64,000 nt of DNA, from assembly GCA_001643675.2 (NCBI GenBank), contig LSRY02000029.1, forward strand, positions 992,001 to 1,056,000, written 5' to 3'. The notes below the pieces were generated by a model. The model did no database searches, was not told where the DNA came from, and saw nothing but the letters and a program-made list of their open reading frames with translations. This DNA is from Monocercomonoides exilis. Taxonomy: Eukaryota; Preaxostyla; Oxymonadida; Polymastigidae. A program made the position numbers and the translations under genes. Shown here in pieces: positions 13,901-25,051 of this stretch. Numbering within the stretch: position 1 is the first letter of the stretch; every line of letters starts with the position of its first letter.

Positions 13901-16900
13901 ACCTCGTTCGAAGGCATTTCGCAGTGGGCAGTCGCAAAGAACATGCGCTCTGCCACAATCAGCAGACACATCCCAGGCGCCTTCTTGCCAGCACTCTTTG
14001 GACAAGCAAGCGATCTGTTGGGCGCCTCTCCTTCGATGCTGGCTGCCTCGTTTGGCACTCAGTCTGCTCTGAATGGTGTGAATGCAGCAGCAATGCTGGC
14101 GAGCATGCCAACAACAGCATCAGGAAGCTATCCATCTTCTGGCCTTCGATCTTCATTTGCTGCTTCTTCTATTTCTTCCTCTTCCTCTTCAAGCAATGCC
14201 TCCTCAGCGTTTGGTGCAATTAGCTCCATTTCAGATCTCCCGATGACATCTCCTTCATCTTGCAATACGGACAGTGTGTTGAGCAACTGTTCATTTGCCG
14301 AGTCGATCATGTCGCATCCATCAATTGAAGACAGAGACACGCTCGAATGGATGGAGAAAGTGGTGAAGGAGATGAAGCAGACAAAAGAGCAGCTTGAGGC
14401 TGACCTGCTGGAACACGCCAGGAAGCTGAAGAGGAAGTCGATGCAGCTGGCTCGAATGACAAAGATGAATGCATCGTCCACAATGTCCACTATGTCCTCT
14501 CTCGCCACCTCTGAGACAGCCAGCACTCACATCCCTGCTCCTTCCTCTTCCTCTGCCTCTTCTGCCCTTTCCTCCTCATCGTCTCCTCTTTCCTCGAGCT
14601 CAGGCACGGCCACAGGCACATCATCAGCCAATGGCAGTGGTACTCCTCTTTCACCGCGCAATGCCTCACCTGATGCTACTCCGAGTGGAATGCACATAGA
14701 CTCAGACACATCGACAATGAGGTTGAGTGCTGAGGAGATGTTTGAGATGGGGCAGAGAGGGAGGCAGAGGGGCAGTGTGGACGGGGCAGTCTCACTGAGA
14801 GGCAGTGAAGATGGGTCATACACAGAAGAAGTGATTCCATTTGCCAGACAGCGCTGGGTGGCACGGCTGGCAGCACTCTCGCTGCATCAGATGGAAGAAG
14901 TCGCTGCTCTTATGAGAGACTCTCGTATCTCCTTTGGTGATGATGCAAGCTCTTCTGCTGCATCGTCTTCTCTTTCTGGAGGAGGGATGATGAACACACC
15001 TTCATCTCAACCACCTCTTTTGTCACCAAACTCATCTCAACAGCCTTCTGCACAGAATTCCTCAAGAAAGACACCCAAACGTCCCATGCCGCGTCTCTTT
15101 GTCATTCGTTCTGATCGCTCTGGCTTTGAGCTTCTCCCCCGCTCTGCTGTCTCAAAACTTTATCCTCGTTCGAATGATCCTGTTCAGTCAGACTTCACAC
15201 GCCCCATCGTCACTCTTCCTCCTCTGATCACACAAAGCACACTCAACAACTTCAATCACCAAGAAGGAGATGGAGGAGCAGCCACACCAACTGGATCATC
15301 ATCATCTTCTTCTTCTTCTTCAATGTCTTTTTCTTCCCCTCCTTCTCCTGCTCTTGCAAGCTCCAGTCACAATCCTTCTGACACAAATGCTGGCTCATCT
15401 TCTACTGCTTCTTTCACTTCTTCATCTTCGTCAGCCTCAATTTCTTCAACAACAACAGCAACAACAACAAATACTTCATCATCATCATCTTCTTCGCCAA
15501 AAACTCTGTCAGATGTGGATGTTGCGGCCTTTGATATCATTTCATCTGTTGTCACCGATTTAACACCTCAAACTTCCTCCCAATCAGTCCAATCTTCTTC
15601 CTCTTCCTCTACTTCCTCTTCCTCTTCTCTCTCTCCACTCTCCAGCACTGCCAACATCTCTTCTCTGCGACAGAGCCAAGTGAATGAGATTGTCCGCAGA
15701 CTCTCTCAGCCTCTTCCTGCTCTCTCTGGCCATTCAGCATTGGGACTTCCTGTTGCTCTGCAGCACTTCTCCTCTTCTTCTTTGCCTTCTTCCTTTGTGG
15801 CTGCTGCAGCTGGACAAGATTTATCGTCTGCTGTGTCTTTGCTGAATGGAAATCAAACAAATGGAGAATTCAGCTCTTTTGCCCCTTCAACAAATCAGCA
15901 ATTATCTTCATCTGCGTCTCAACAGCACATCAGCACCCAAACGTCATCTCAGTCTTCATCCTCTCTTCCCCACTGGCTATCTTCTGTTGTGTTTGTGCCT
16001 TCATCCTCTTCTTTCCTGCCTGCCTCGATCGTTTCACCTGCCCGTCTTCCGCCTGAGCTCCTCTGCACAGCCGATCCACACCGCATGCCATTCGCCCAGT
16101 TCTACCAGCAGCACGCACACCCATCTAAAGTGAAGGTGGTGGAGCAGAAGACAGCAGCCGATGGGGAGAACAGTCAGAACGAAAAGGACGGTGATAAAAG
16201 CGCAGCATACACACCTTCTTCTCTTCGTGCCAGGCATTTTCGAACAGCTTCTGCATACAAATCACCAAAAGGCTCTCCCACACGCTCACCCACACGCACA
16301 CCGACCACACTGCACATCAGCAGGCAGCAGGAGAAGAGCAGAGGAGAAGAAACAGCACGCAGCCCGCAGCCGATTCAAGGCCTGTCATCACCAACACGCA
16401 GCAGCGAAACAGCAGGCAAAACAGCCTCTTCTCTTTTGGACTCACACAGCACTCGCACCAAGCGACTTCATCAGTCTGCCTTTGCCATCACACCATATCC
16501 GAATCCACCGCCTGCCCTGACCATCTGCACACCATTGATCAGGCCAGTCTCAACATCATCGTTTACTTCATCATCCTCCTCATCATCTTCAGAGCATTCA
16601 AGACATTCTGCCAAAAGACGCTCAGCAATGGTATCTTCTGCAACTTCACCGCTTTTACCACCTGTTGAGGCAATGGCAGAGGAGCAGTCATCTTCCACAA
16701 CTGACAGCATTTCTCCTTCTTCTGCATCATCATCTTCTTCTTCCACTATTAATCCTTCTCCTCTTCTCTCTGGAATCCCCGAAGAAATCAACTCGCCCAT
16801 GCCATCCTCCTCTTCCTCCATTCTTCCTCCTTCTGCTGCCATTCTCCACACAACCATCGTCCCTTGCACTTGCCCTCCAAACTCTCTGCGCTGCACCTGC

Positions 16901-19900
16901 CATCCTGTCAGCATCACAGGCAGATCTCAGCCATTCATCACATCTGCCTCGTATCAGTCCTCCACTCTCAGCAGAATCTCCTCTATGCAATCGCCTACTG
17001 GTTACAATCAGTACACTCACTCTGCATCTGACAATCTCCTCAGCTCAATTCCTTCTCCCATTGCATCTGCCAGCCCTTCAACTGCCTTCCCAACTTCTCC
17101 TTCTCTTTCCTCTCCTTCCCCAGCTGATCGGCAGATTCCTGTCTCTTCCTCTCCTCTGTCTGATAACACCTATCTCTTCTCTCAACCTCAGTGCACTTCC
17201 CTCCGCCCACTGTGGACACCTTATCATCCTGACCTCCTCCGCTTTGAGCCGCGCAACCTGAGAAAGACGTTCCTTCCGTCATATCTCGATCAGATGGGCA
17301 TCACTCGCACAGACATGCAGAGTATCATCGATGGAATGGCTCCTATTCCTCACCCACCTATCGTTTCGACTGCGCACTGTGATGATACACATTCTCATTC
17401 TCATTCTTCTTCTTCTTCTTCTTCTTCTTGCTTTACGGCTGAAAGTGGAATTAGCACTTCGAATCAATCATCACCAATCCACAGCCCCAAATCTTCACTT
17501 TCATCGTCTCTGCAATCTTCTCCTCAATCACAATCTGATCCATCTGCACAAACATCACAACTCCAGATGACTCTTGAACAGCTGCTCCAATCTGTTGAGA
17601 CACCTTCAATGACTTCTTCTGGCTCTCCTCATTCTTCCAATAGAGCAAGCATAAATATGACAAATGCATCATCTTCCTCTTCCAGCCAGTTTTCTTCAAC
17701 AGCCTCAATTGCTTTCACTCGGCAGCTTATTGAGCATCCGGCGCCTCCTCCTTTGCTTCTGCTGTTTCTGTTTGAATATCTCTCAGCTTCCACCTTCATT
17801 CTGTCAGCACGCGCAGACAAGCTGTACAGCAAGCTGAATGTGGGGCTGCATCGAGCGGTGGAGACAGCCTGGAGCACATTTGTTAGGTCAGTTGACTGGA
17901 TTGTACAGGCCTGTGCACACACACGCCTCAAGGGGACAGTACAGCAGCAGGTGATTGCTGTGGTGAAGGCGATGCTGAATGGAGATGTAAAGAAGAATTT
18001 GGAGAAGTCGAAGGAGCCAAATGAGAAGGAGAATGCGAATGACAATCGCTCAGACAAGAAAGGCGACAAAGAGAAAGCAGAAGAGCCAAAAAGGAAAGGC
18101 CGCTTTTCGTCACTTTTGAGCTCCTCCAAAGACGGCTCGTTGGGTGGACAGTCGAATATCCTGCAGACAGGCTCAGGCACCTCTTCGTCCTCTGCCTCCA
18201 GCTATGATCTTTCTCAGCTCATCAGCCAGCTGCCTTCTCTCCATCTCTCTTCGAACTCCATCAGAAATGATCCATACTTTGTGGAAGCAATGCTCACACT
18301 TGTGCGCACAGACCCTGTTCTTAGGCGTGTGGAGGAAGCCATCCAGGCACAGGAATATTCAGCTGCTCAGCTCGTTTCCGGCAAGTTCCGAGCAAACTGT
18401 GTTGTGGGAAACCCATCTTCGATGTCCCCACAACTGACACGCTCGCCACTCTCACAGACGTCTCATCTTCTTCTCCCAGCTTCAGCTGGCGTTGCTTCGC
18501 TGATGTCATCTACCAATTGTTCTGCTTCGTTTTATCCTTCATTTTCGCTTCTCTTCCCGTCGTTCAACGCATCCATTGCAACTCTTCCATCTGCATTTGC
18601 ATCTCGTGCGATCTCTCGCTTCGGAAAATGGAGAGGATGGAGCGGTTTTGGCGGATGGCGAGGAGCTGTTCATTTGCCAACAGGAGCACCGATGCCTTCC
18701 TCTCAGCAAGGGAAGACAGCTGGCGAGAAGCAAATGATCCGATTTGTTTCTTCGCTGCATCGTGAGAGAGCAGAATGTGTTGCACAGACGCAAAGACTTC
18801 TTTCACTGCCTGAGGTTGGTGGCGTCAGCAGCGCATACAATGGAGCTATTCTCGAGTGCAGCATCGCAACTGCTGCTGCAAGCAACGGTTTGTTCATCGA
18901 TGGCTATGGACTTCTGAACGATGCGCTGACGCAAAACCAAAGAGCTGTGCTTCTTTCGCAGCAAAATGACTTGGCTCTGTTCCCTCGTCAGGTCATAACC
19001 ACTCAGAATGCAGAGGGAGCAGCTGGTTCAAAACGACACTCTCGGTCATCCACAGTGGCTAAAGTGTATGGCACGTCTGGTGCTCTGAAGAAGCCTCAAA
19101 GCTCGTTCAAACTAAATGCACCTGCACAGAATCAGGCACATTCAACAGCAAGTGAAGGATCTTCAAGTGATGGTTGTGAAAAGGGAGAAGACAAGAAGAG
19201 ATCAGATGAAAGCACTTCAAGAATACAAATTGAAGAATGGATGGAGATGCAAAGGAAAGAGGAGATTCTCTACGAAAGACCAGAACCTGGCAAGAAGCTC
19301 AACTATTTCGAGTCTGCTGAAGGAATTGATGCACTTGCGAATGACACAGCCAGCATTGGAAGCCAGCGCAGTGCAACTTATGCGATGTCATCTGCCTCCA
19401 ACACACACAGATTTGTTTTGCCACCATTCGAAACACAGCCAGGCTCAGCGACAGCAAAACAGAGATCAAATCAAAACGGGAATGGACGAACTTCATCAGC
19501 CACATCGGCAAGGTCTGCATCGCAAGAGCCTTCAACCAGTCCTTCACCAGCACCTTCTGCAACTTCATCGAATGGAATGACAGGAGGAACTTCACAAACA
19601 AGAGGCGCCTCGTTTTCTGTTGTCGAGCGAGCAAAAATGGAAATTGCACTTCAACAGGTTCCCTCTCCTAATGTCACAATTGATGATGCGGCTTTCACAA
19701 GCACTGAACGAAAGAGACAAAGAAATGCGAAGTCTGCGTCGCCAACTGCATTCAACAGACTGTCAGTTCGACAGCTTCAAAGATCTTTTTCAGGAGAAGG
19801 AGATGCAGTTGATCTTTCTTCACAAAATGCCTCTTCTTCATCCTCTCGGAAGGAAATTCCTCGACTGCCAATGCTTCATTTCCTCAATCGCTCTGAACAA

Positions 19901-21064
19901 TCAACTTCTCTCACAATGCGAGAGGCTCCTCTATTCTCAACAACATCTCGTGCTGGTGAGTCATCATACAATCAGCCTGCAACAGAAAGATTGCGAGGAG
20001 GAATACAAACAACTCGTCGTGCAGCTACAAATCTTGGCTTCTATTCAGTTCAACCGAAAATCTCTTCACCAAGTGTCACACTTCCTGCTGCTCTCAACGC
20101 AACTGCTGCAACAGGAATGAAACATGGTGTGACACCACTGAACTTCGACGTTCTCCGCAAACGCGAAAACGGAAGCGAAGGAGATAGAACAAACAACGGA
20201 CTTCCTTCTGCTGCTGTCACATCAGATGGCAGGAGGGTGTCCAGTCAAATGATGGAGACAATTGGCAGACTGCAGCGTGCTGTGTGTGTATCGCCATCGA
20301 AAGCAGCGCGTATTGCCCAGCTGATGGAGAGTTCTCCAGCCGCACCTGTTCATCCACCGTCTGTGCATGTCAACGCTGTTGGTGAGCCGAGGCGGTCTCC
20401 GGTTGTTGTGAAGGAGTTTTCTAAGACGAAAGCACCATCAGAAGTGAATGTAGCACAGCTGATGACAACTGGGCTTGTTGAAAGGGAAACAAAGACATCA
20501 TCGGTTGGGCTGGCGAGAATGAAGGGAATGCCAATGAAGGACTTTGAAATAATTCCTGATTCACTCAACTTTGGTACAATTTCAAGTCTGGGCAAATACC
20601 AAATGACATTCGTTGTGAAGAACATTGGTGTGGATAGCTCTCGTTTCACTTACACTCTGTTTCCTGCAAAGGGAAGCTGCTTCCGTGTGAAAGGCGTTCC
20701 ATCACTTGTTGCGCCTGGAGTAACATATCAACTGGCTGTGGAGTGCGATGGATCAATGGCACAGACGATGCTTGCACTGAAGAATGAGCCAGCAGCTGCA
20801 CACCCGGGAATATCATCTGCAACAGTGGAGCAAGTGAATGACGAACACAACGGAGCAGCTATTTCTGTTTCGGATGTGCTGAAAGTTCAGACTCCTCTGA
20901 GTATCATTTCGTTATCTCTTCGTGCAATTATTGTTGAAGATGTTTCGCCTGCTTCACTCCGCTTGTCTCCATCAGTAAAATTTGTCAGCACGGTTGGAGA
21001 GCAATCGCATGCGCAAACAACAGATCAGTCAAATGCGACACAGCAAGCAACAATTCAGAAATAG
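1962..21064 (+). CDS. SPAG17: Giant SPAG17/PF6-like central-pair protein (about 6,332 aa)
   Basis: Exons 1962-2117, 2179-2322 and 2366-21064, with introns of 61 and 43 nt; all joins keep frame and the gene ends in TAG. SPAG17 (PF6 in Chlamydomonas) is a scaffold of the C1a projection of the axonemal central pair and is needed for flagellar beating. Islands resembling it appear in the right order: FLVFSGLPDQLAFLIELQ (about residue 185), a Lys/Glu-rich linker, a WEQWFQP segment, several blocks of the DGTxI type (about 3,185), RVTIIQHKTGERLVHHADGT (about 3,660), RLFVIRSDRSGFELL (about 4,345) and a C-terminal ASH/MSP-like Ig fold with PDSLNFGTI and VVKNIGVDSSRF (about 6,160-6,295). Animal and algal members are about 2,200-2,300 aa; this one is nearly three times longer because poly-Ser, Ser/Pro and Ser/Thr tracts separate the islands. 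The upstream two exons are inferred from splice signals. Undetected in-frame introns inside the 18.7-kb exon are possible. Confidence 0.82.
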
Positions 21065-21672
21065 TTTAAGCATTAAATTAAAATTTTCACTTTTAAGAAA
21101 GGGGAAAAAATTTTTTTTGAATTATTTAAAATAATATTGATGCCTTAAATGTTTTAATTGTTACATTGTCATAATAATAGTCTTATTTTATTTCACATTA
21201 TCGAAAATCAGTTCATTTTAACCTTTCCGTTTTGCTAATTATATTTTTTATAAAAATTTCCATTTCATCATTAACAAGAAAAATAAAAAGTTAATCAAAA
21301 ATACATCAATTCGAGAACACCATTTTTTTGTGATGAAAGAAAATAACAAATCTTCGTGCTTATTGCTTTCAAATGTTCTTGAAAAAATCAATTTATAATT
21401 ATTATATGGAATTTGTTGAGAACTCGAATAAAGACTGTTATGTTCTTGGATAAAAATAGCCTCCTTTTCTTGTCTCTACGAGGACTTTCAAAATTGTGTC
21501 ATTTGGCTCTGAACTTGTGTTGAAAAGATATTTTAAAATACATTTTCTTTGGTATTAACAAAGCTCAAAAAATCTTCATTTTTTTATCTCAAGATTGTTA
21601 TTAACAGAACTTTGAAATTATTGTGTAACTCACTCTTTATAAAAATAAACAAAAAAAATTAAGATTTATAAA
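21065..21672. other. Convergent intergenic region, nothing recognised
   Basis: A+T-rich spacer between the 3' ends of the SPAG17-like gene (+) and the acidic-protein gene (-). It must hold both 3' UTRs and polyadenylation signals. AATAAA-like strings occur but are too common in this composition to assign. No RNA gene or repeat seen. Confidence 0.6.
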
Positions 21673-22939
21673 TTACCCAAATAGTTTTGAATTATCGTCA
21701 TCATCATCGTCGTCGTCACCTCCCTTATGTTTCGCAAGAAAATCTAAAACTTGACTGGCAGAATCCTGATCATTCTTTTTCTTTCCACTTCCCTTCACCA
21801 ATGCAAACAGGTCATCATCATCGTCTCCATCGTCGTTGTGTTTATCATTTTTAGTCTCCTCTTTTGTCGAAGAACTTTCGCTCTTTTTTGATGTTAAAAA
21901 GTCGAAATCTTCATCATTGTCAAAGTCAAGATTAACTGTCTTTCCAGTTGAAGTTGGCTTTTTGGGTTCAACTTTAGGCTTTGATTGTGACTTGCTTTTC
22001 TTCTTCTTTTTGTCAGAAGTTGAAAGCAATCCATCCAATTTGGACATATCGGTCTCCAAACTGGTTAATTAGAAAGCAATTCAAAATGTCCAAAAATATT
22101 TATTTTTGATGAATAAAAAGTAAAGCAGAAATGAACAAACGATGAAATAAAATCTGTTGTGTCGGTCAACTGAGTATCCAAAAAACTTAAGTCTCTTTTC
22201 GGGCCTTCAGATCCAAGTAATTTTTGAATTGTCGTATCTCCTTTTGAATCACTAGCAAAAACGTTATAGTAGGAAATCTTATCCAACAAACAAAAAATTT
22301 TTAAATTGATACCTTTCAAACATCACCAATTGAGGTGCAGCCTTTTTCTTTGGAGATTTTTTGCTTGTTACATTCTTTTTTGTTTCTTTCAGTGCAACAA
22401 AAATATCTTCTTCATCTTCTGAATCGCTTTCGTCAAATTTTGATGATAACTTTAAAATATCTTTCGTTAAAGTTTAGTCATAAATATATAATATAATTTC
22501 TTTAAATACCTTCATCCTTTTCATCTGATGAAACATTTCTTTTCTCTTCCTTCTCTTTCTTTTCATCATTTTTTGAATTGTCTTTTGTGTCAATATTTGA
22601 TGTGTATTTCACGTTATCAGCAAGTGGATCATCGTCAACAGTTTCTTCTTCCTCTCTAAAAAGAGGCTTTTTTGTAGGCTTTTGTTTTGAGACAGTCTTT
22701 GATGATGGAAATAGGCAATCATCTTCACTTTCGTCATTCTTTGTTGGCTGCTTATTTGAATCTGATTTCAAAGTTTTTTCAATAAAACAATGAATTATAT
22801 TATAAGAAAAATAATATAAATGTTAACTTTGCTTTTTCTCTGATTGAGAAGGTTTTGAAATGTTGTTTGATTTTTCTTCACTAATTGATTCAACAGGTGC
22901 ATCTGCAGAAAGAGGATCGTAATCGTCAGAATTTTGCAT
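21673..22939 (-). CDS. Acidic Lys/Asp-rich protein with LF motifs, five exons, unknown function
   Basis: Minus-strand exons 22939-22828, 22761-22510, 22460-22313, 22251-22141 and 22060-21673 (introns 66, 49, 61 and 80 nt) join in frame to 336 aa, ending TAA. No folded domain is recognised. The chain is dominated by Asp, Glu, Lys and Ser and carries repeated short hydrophobic-aromatic motifs beside acid runs: DDCLFP, KPLF, EEDIFVAL, FDFLTS, DDDLFALV and the C-terminal SKLFG, plus DPL twice near the N-terminal half. Such spaced LF/acid motifs recall the binding tail of the WASH-complex subunit FAM21 and endocytic adaptors, but the FAM21 head is absent, so this is only a suggestion. The most ordered part may be around LSFLDTQLTDTTDFISSLE. 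The start is the first ATG of exon 1, MQNSDDYDPL. Confidence 0.75.
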
Positions 22940-23083
22940 TAATGTTATTTCGTTTAATCAAAACGGTTTTTTTTAAGCCAAGCAGAAAAAAACTCTTTGA
23001 AGTTGATCTATTATATATCATTTTCTTTTGAAACGTGGTTAATTCAAAAATTCATCTTTAACAAATAAAGAAAAGAAAAGAAT
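22940..23083. promoter_or_regulatory. 144-bp divergent promoter region
   Basis: Separates the start codon of the acidic LF-motif protein (-) from that of the SF3B1/FHA-like protein (+). Both promoters must be here. No specific element could be named. Confidence 0.4.
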
Positions 23084-24382
23084 ATGTCAAAAAGAGTAAA
23101 AGACGATTCCCAATTGACTTTTTTAAATTCGAAAAGGCCTTCGTTCGATGTTGATGTTTTTTCAGATACTAAAGATAAATCTGGATACTCAAAATATGTT
23201 GTTGGGGATGAGGAAGACGAGGATATAGTTATACCAGATAAAGCAGATTTATCTGTTGGAGATTGGAAAAGCGTAGCTCAATCTTACGGAAATGTTGATA
23301 AATTTAGAGACGAATTGGCAACAACTGCAAAGGAGCAAGATGTTTTTAAAAGTGCAAAGCCAAGGCGAATAGCAGAAAGAGAAGATTCATATCGATCAAG
23401 ATGGAGAGATAAAAAACTGAGCCCACCAAGGCAGGATCCCTTTGCAGTTAAACAAAATTCAGAAGAGAGAAGCTACAAAGACATTCTTAAAGAAACAATG
23501 CTCCAAAAAGAAAGAAAAGTTTGAAAAATTCATAATTACTATTGTTTGTATTATTTTCTTTAACACTATTCATTCAGGAGCTTTATAAGAAAATTGATGA
23601 TGAAAAACGAAAATCAAATGAAAAAACAATAACGGATGATGAAAGACGAAAAGTATTCGAAAATTTTTTGATCATTAACTTTTTATGAATTTTTCGATAT
23701 TACGTTTTAGATTGCGGAAGATCTAATTAGGAAGGCCAAAGAAATAGCATCTAATCAGAAAAAAGATCAGGAGGAGCAAACTCCCAGAAGTACTTCAAGA
23801 TGGGACACTGCTGGCGATTCTGTAAAAGACTCTGATAAAATGAAGCAAAAAGGGCGATCTTCAATGCGGAAAGAGATGCTGGAAAGAAGCGGATTCAAAG
23901 TGCCTCTCGATGCAGTTGTAGGAGAGCCAAGCAAATGGGTTGTGAACGTGTTGAGGAAGGGAATATTCCTCAACAAGCATCAGTTCCCACCATCATCTCA
24001 GACACACACTTCATCCACTTCACCTTCTTCATACGATGATTTCATGCTTTTTGGGCGCAATGATGAAGTTTGCGATGTTCACACAGACGATGTGTCATGC
24101 TCCAGAATCCATGCTGTGCTTCTCTTCAGGCACATTCACAATGAATCCAAGCGAACCTCCTTCAAACACGATCCCAGCGCCTTGCTATTTTCAGATGTTG
24201 AACAGAAAGAGGAAGGAAAAGAGGAGGATAGAATTGTTCCATGCATTTGTGACAATGGCAGCACAAATCAAACGTTTCTGAATGGAAGAGCGCTTCCTCC
24301 TCACACATTTGTGGAGGTGAGGGCAGGTGACATTCTGACTTTCGGCACTTTGGAAGAAGATTTTGAAATACAAAATAAATGA
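23084..24382 (+). CDS. SF3B1 N-terminal-like region joined to a SNIP1/Pml1-like FHA domain
   Basis: Exons 23084-23518, 23578-23652 and 23711-24382 (introns 59 and 58 nt) give 393 aa ending TGA. Residues 40-170 resemble the N-terminal arm of the U2 snRNP protein SF3B1/Prp10: an acidic patch after YVVGDEEDED, then KPRRIAEREDSYRSR, LSPPRQDPFA and RSYKDILKETMLQKER, matching the order 'IADRED...SPxRxDPFA...RTYxDVMRE'. An RWD tripeptide (200-202) has the form of the U2AF-ligand motif of SF3B1. From about residue 225 the chain changes to an FHA domain of the SNIP1/Pml1 kind: SKW near 246, FGRND (G285-R286), SRIH (S301-H304), DNGSTNQTFLNG and GDILTFG. No HEAT repeats follow, so this is not a full SF3B1. 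Splice-site phase and the continuous third exon, which spans both the RWD motif and the FHA domain, argue for one gene. The likely location is the nucleus, in the spliceosome. Confidence 0.8.
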
Positions 24383-25051
24383 TAAATGAAATGTTTCTTT
24401 TAGAACCCATATACAAAACGGTTTATTCGACTTTACTCAGTCTTGTTTTTTGTTCCCAAAAATTGCAGAACATATTTCATGAAATTGAGAACACAGAAAA
24501 ATTAAGAGCAAAAGAAATTGGTCCAAACAAAATATTGTTACAAACATTTCACGCATATCGCAGTATTTTGTTGTTATCCAAACAAACGTCAAACAGAATC
24601 GAAATGAAAAACTACTATTTAAAGATATTTCATTTACAATTTCACGTAATATAGAAGAACAATAAAAAGAAATGCGAAAAAGCCAAATTGCTAATTGCTC
24701 TGCTATTATCCAAAGAAATGGAGCTCAATAAACTCTCAAAAACAATAAACACAAATTTAAATAAAAGCAGTTTGAGTTCGATGAAAATTATAAAATGCAG
24801 AATAACTTCAAGAAAAAGAAGTTAAAAACGAAAAGCACTCAAAAAATAGGATATAAATCTAATCAATCTTAAACAGCAAAATTATACTCAAATTTTTAAA
24901 TAGATTTGCCATCAACCGAAGTATGGCATGAAAGAATCAGAACCAAAAAAAAGAAAATCCATTTAGAAAAACCACAAATAAAATGATAACAAAATTGGAC
25001 TATGTTTAGCAAGTGTCAGCACGCCTTGCCAGAAAAGTTATCAAAATACTC
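24383..25051. other. Convergent intergenic region, nothing recognised
   Basis: A+T-rich spacer between the 3' ends of the FHA protein gene (+) and the giant ARM-like gene (-). A short open frame at 24379-24654 has no recognisable motif and no plausible extension. No repeat or RNA gene seen. Confidence 0.6.

Noticed and set aside
23084-24382. Two separate genes, SF3B1-like and FHA-like
   Set aside because: The third exon (23,711-24,382) holds both the RWD motif and the whole FHA domain in one frame without a stop, so they are encoded together.
24379-24654. Open frame after the FHA gene
   Set aside because: No motif, no splice continuity, composition like the surrounding A+T-rich spacer.
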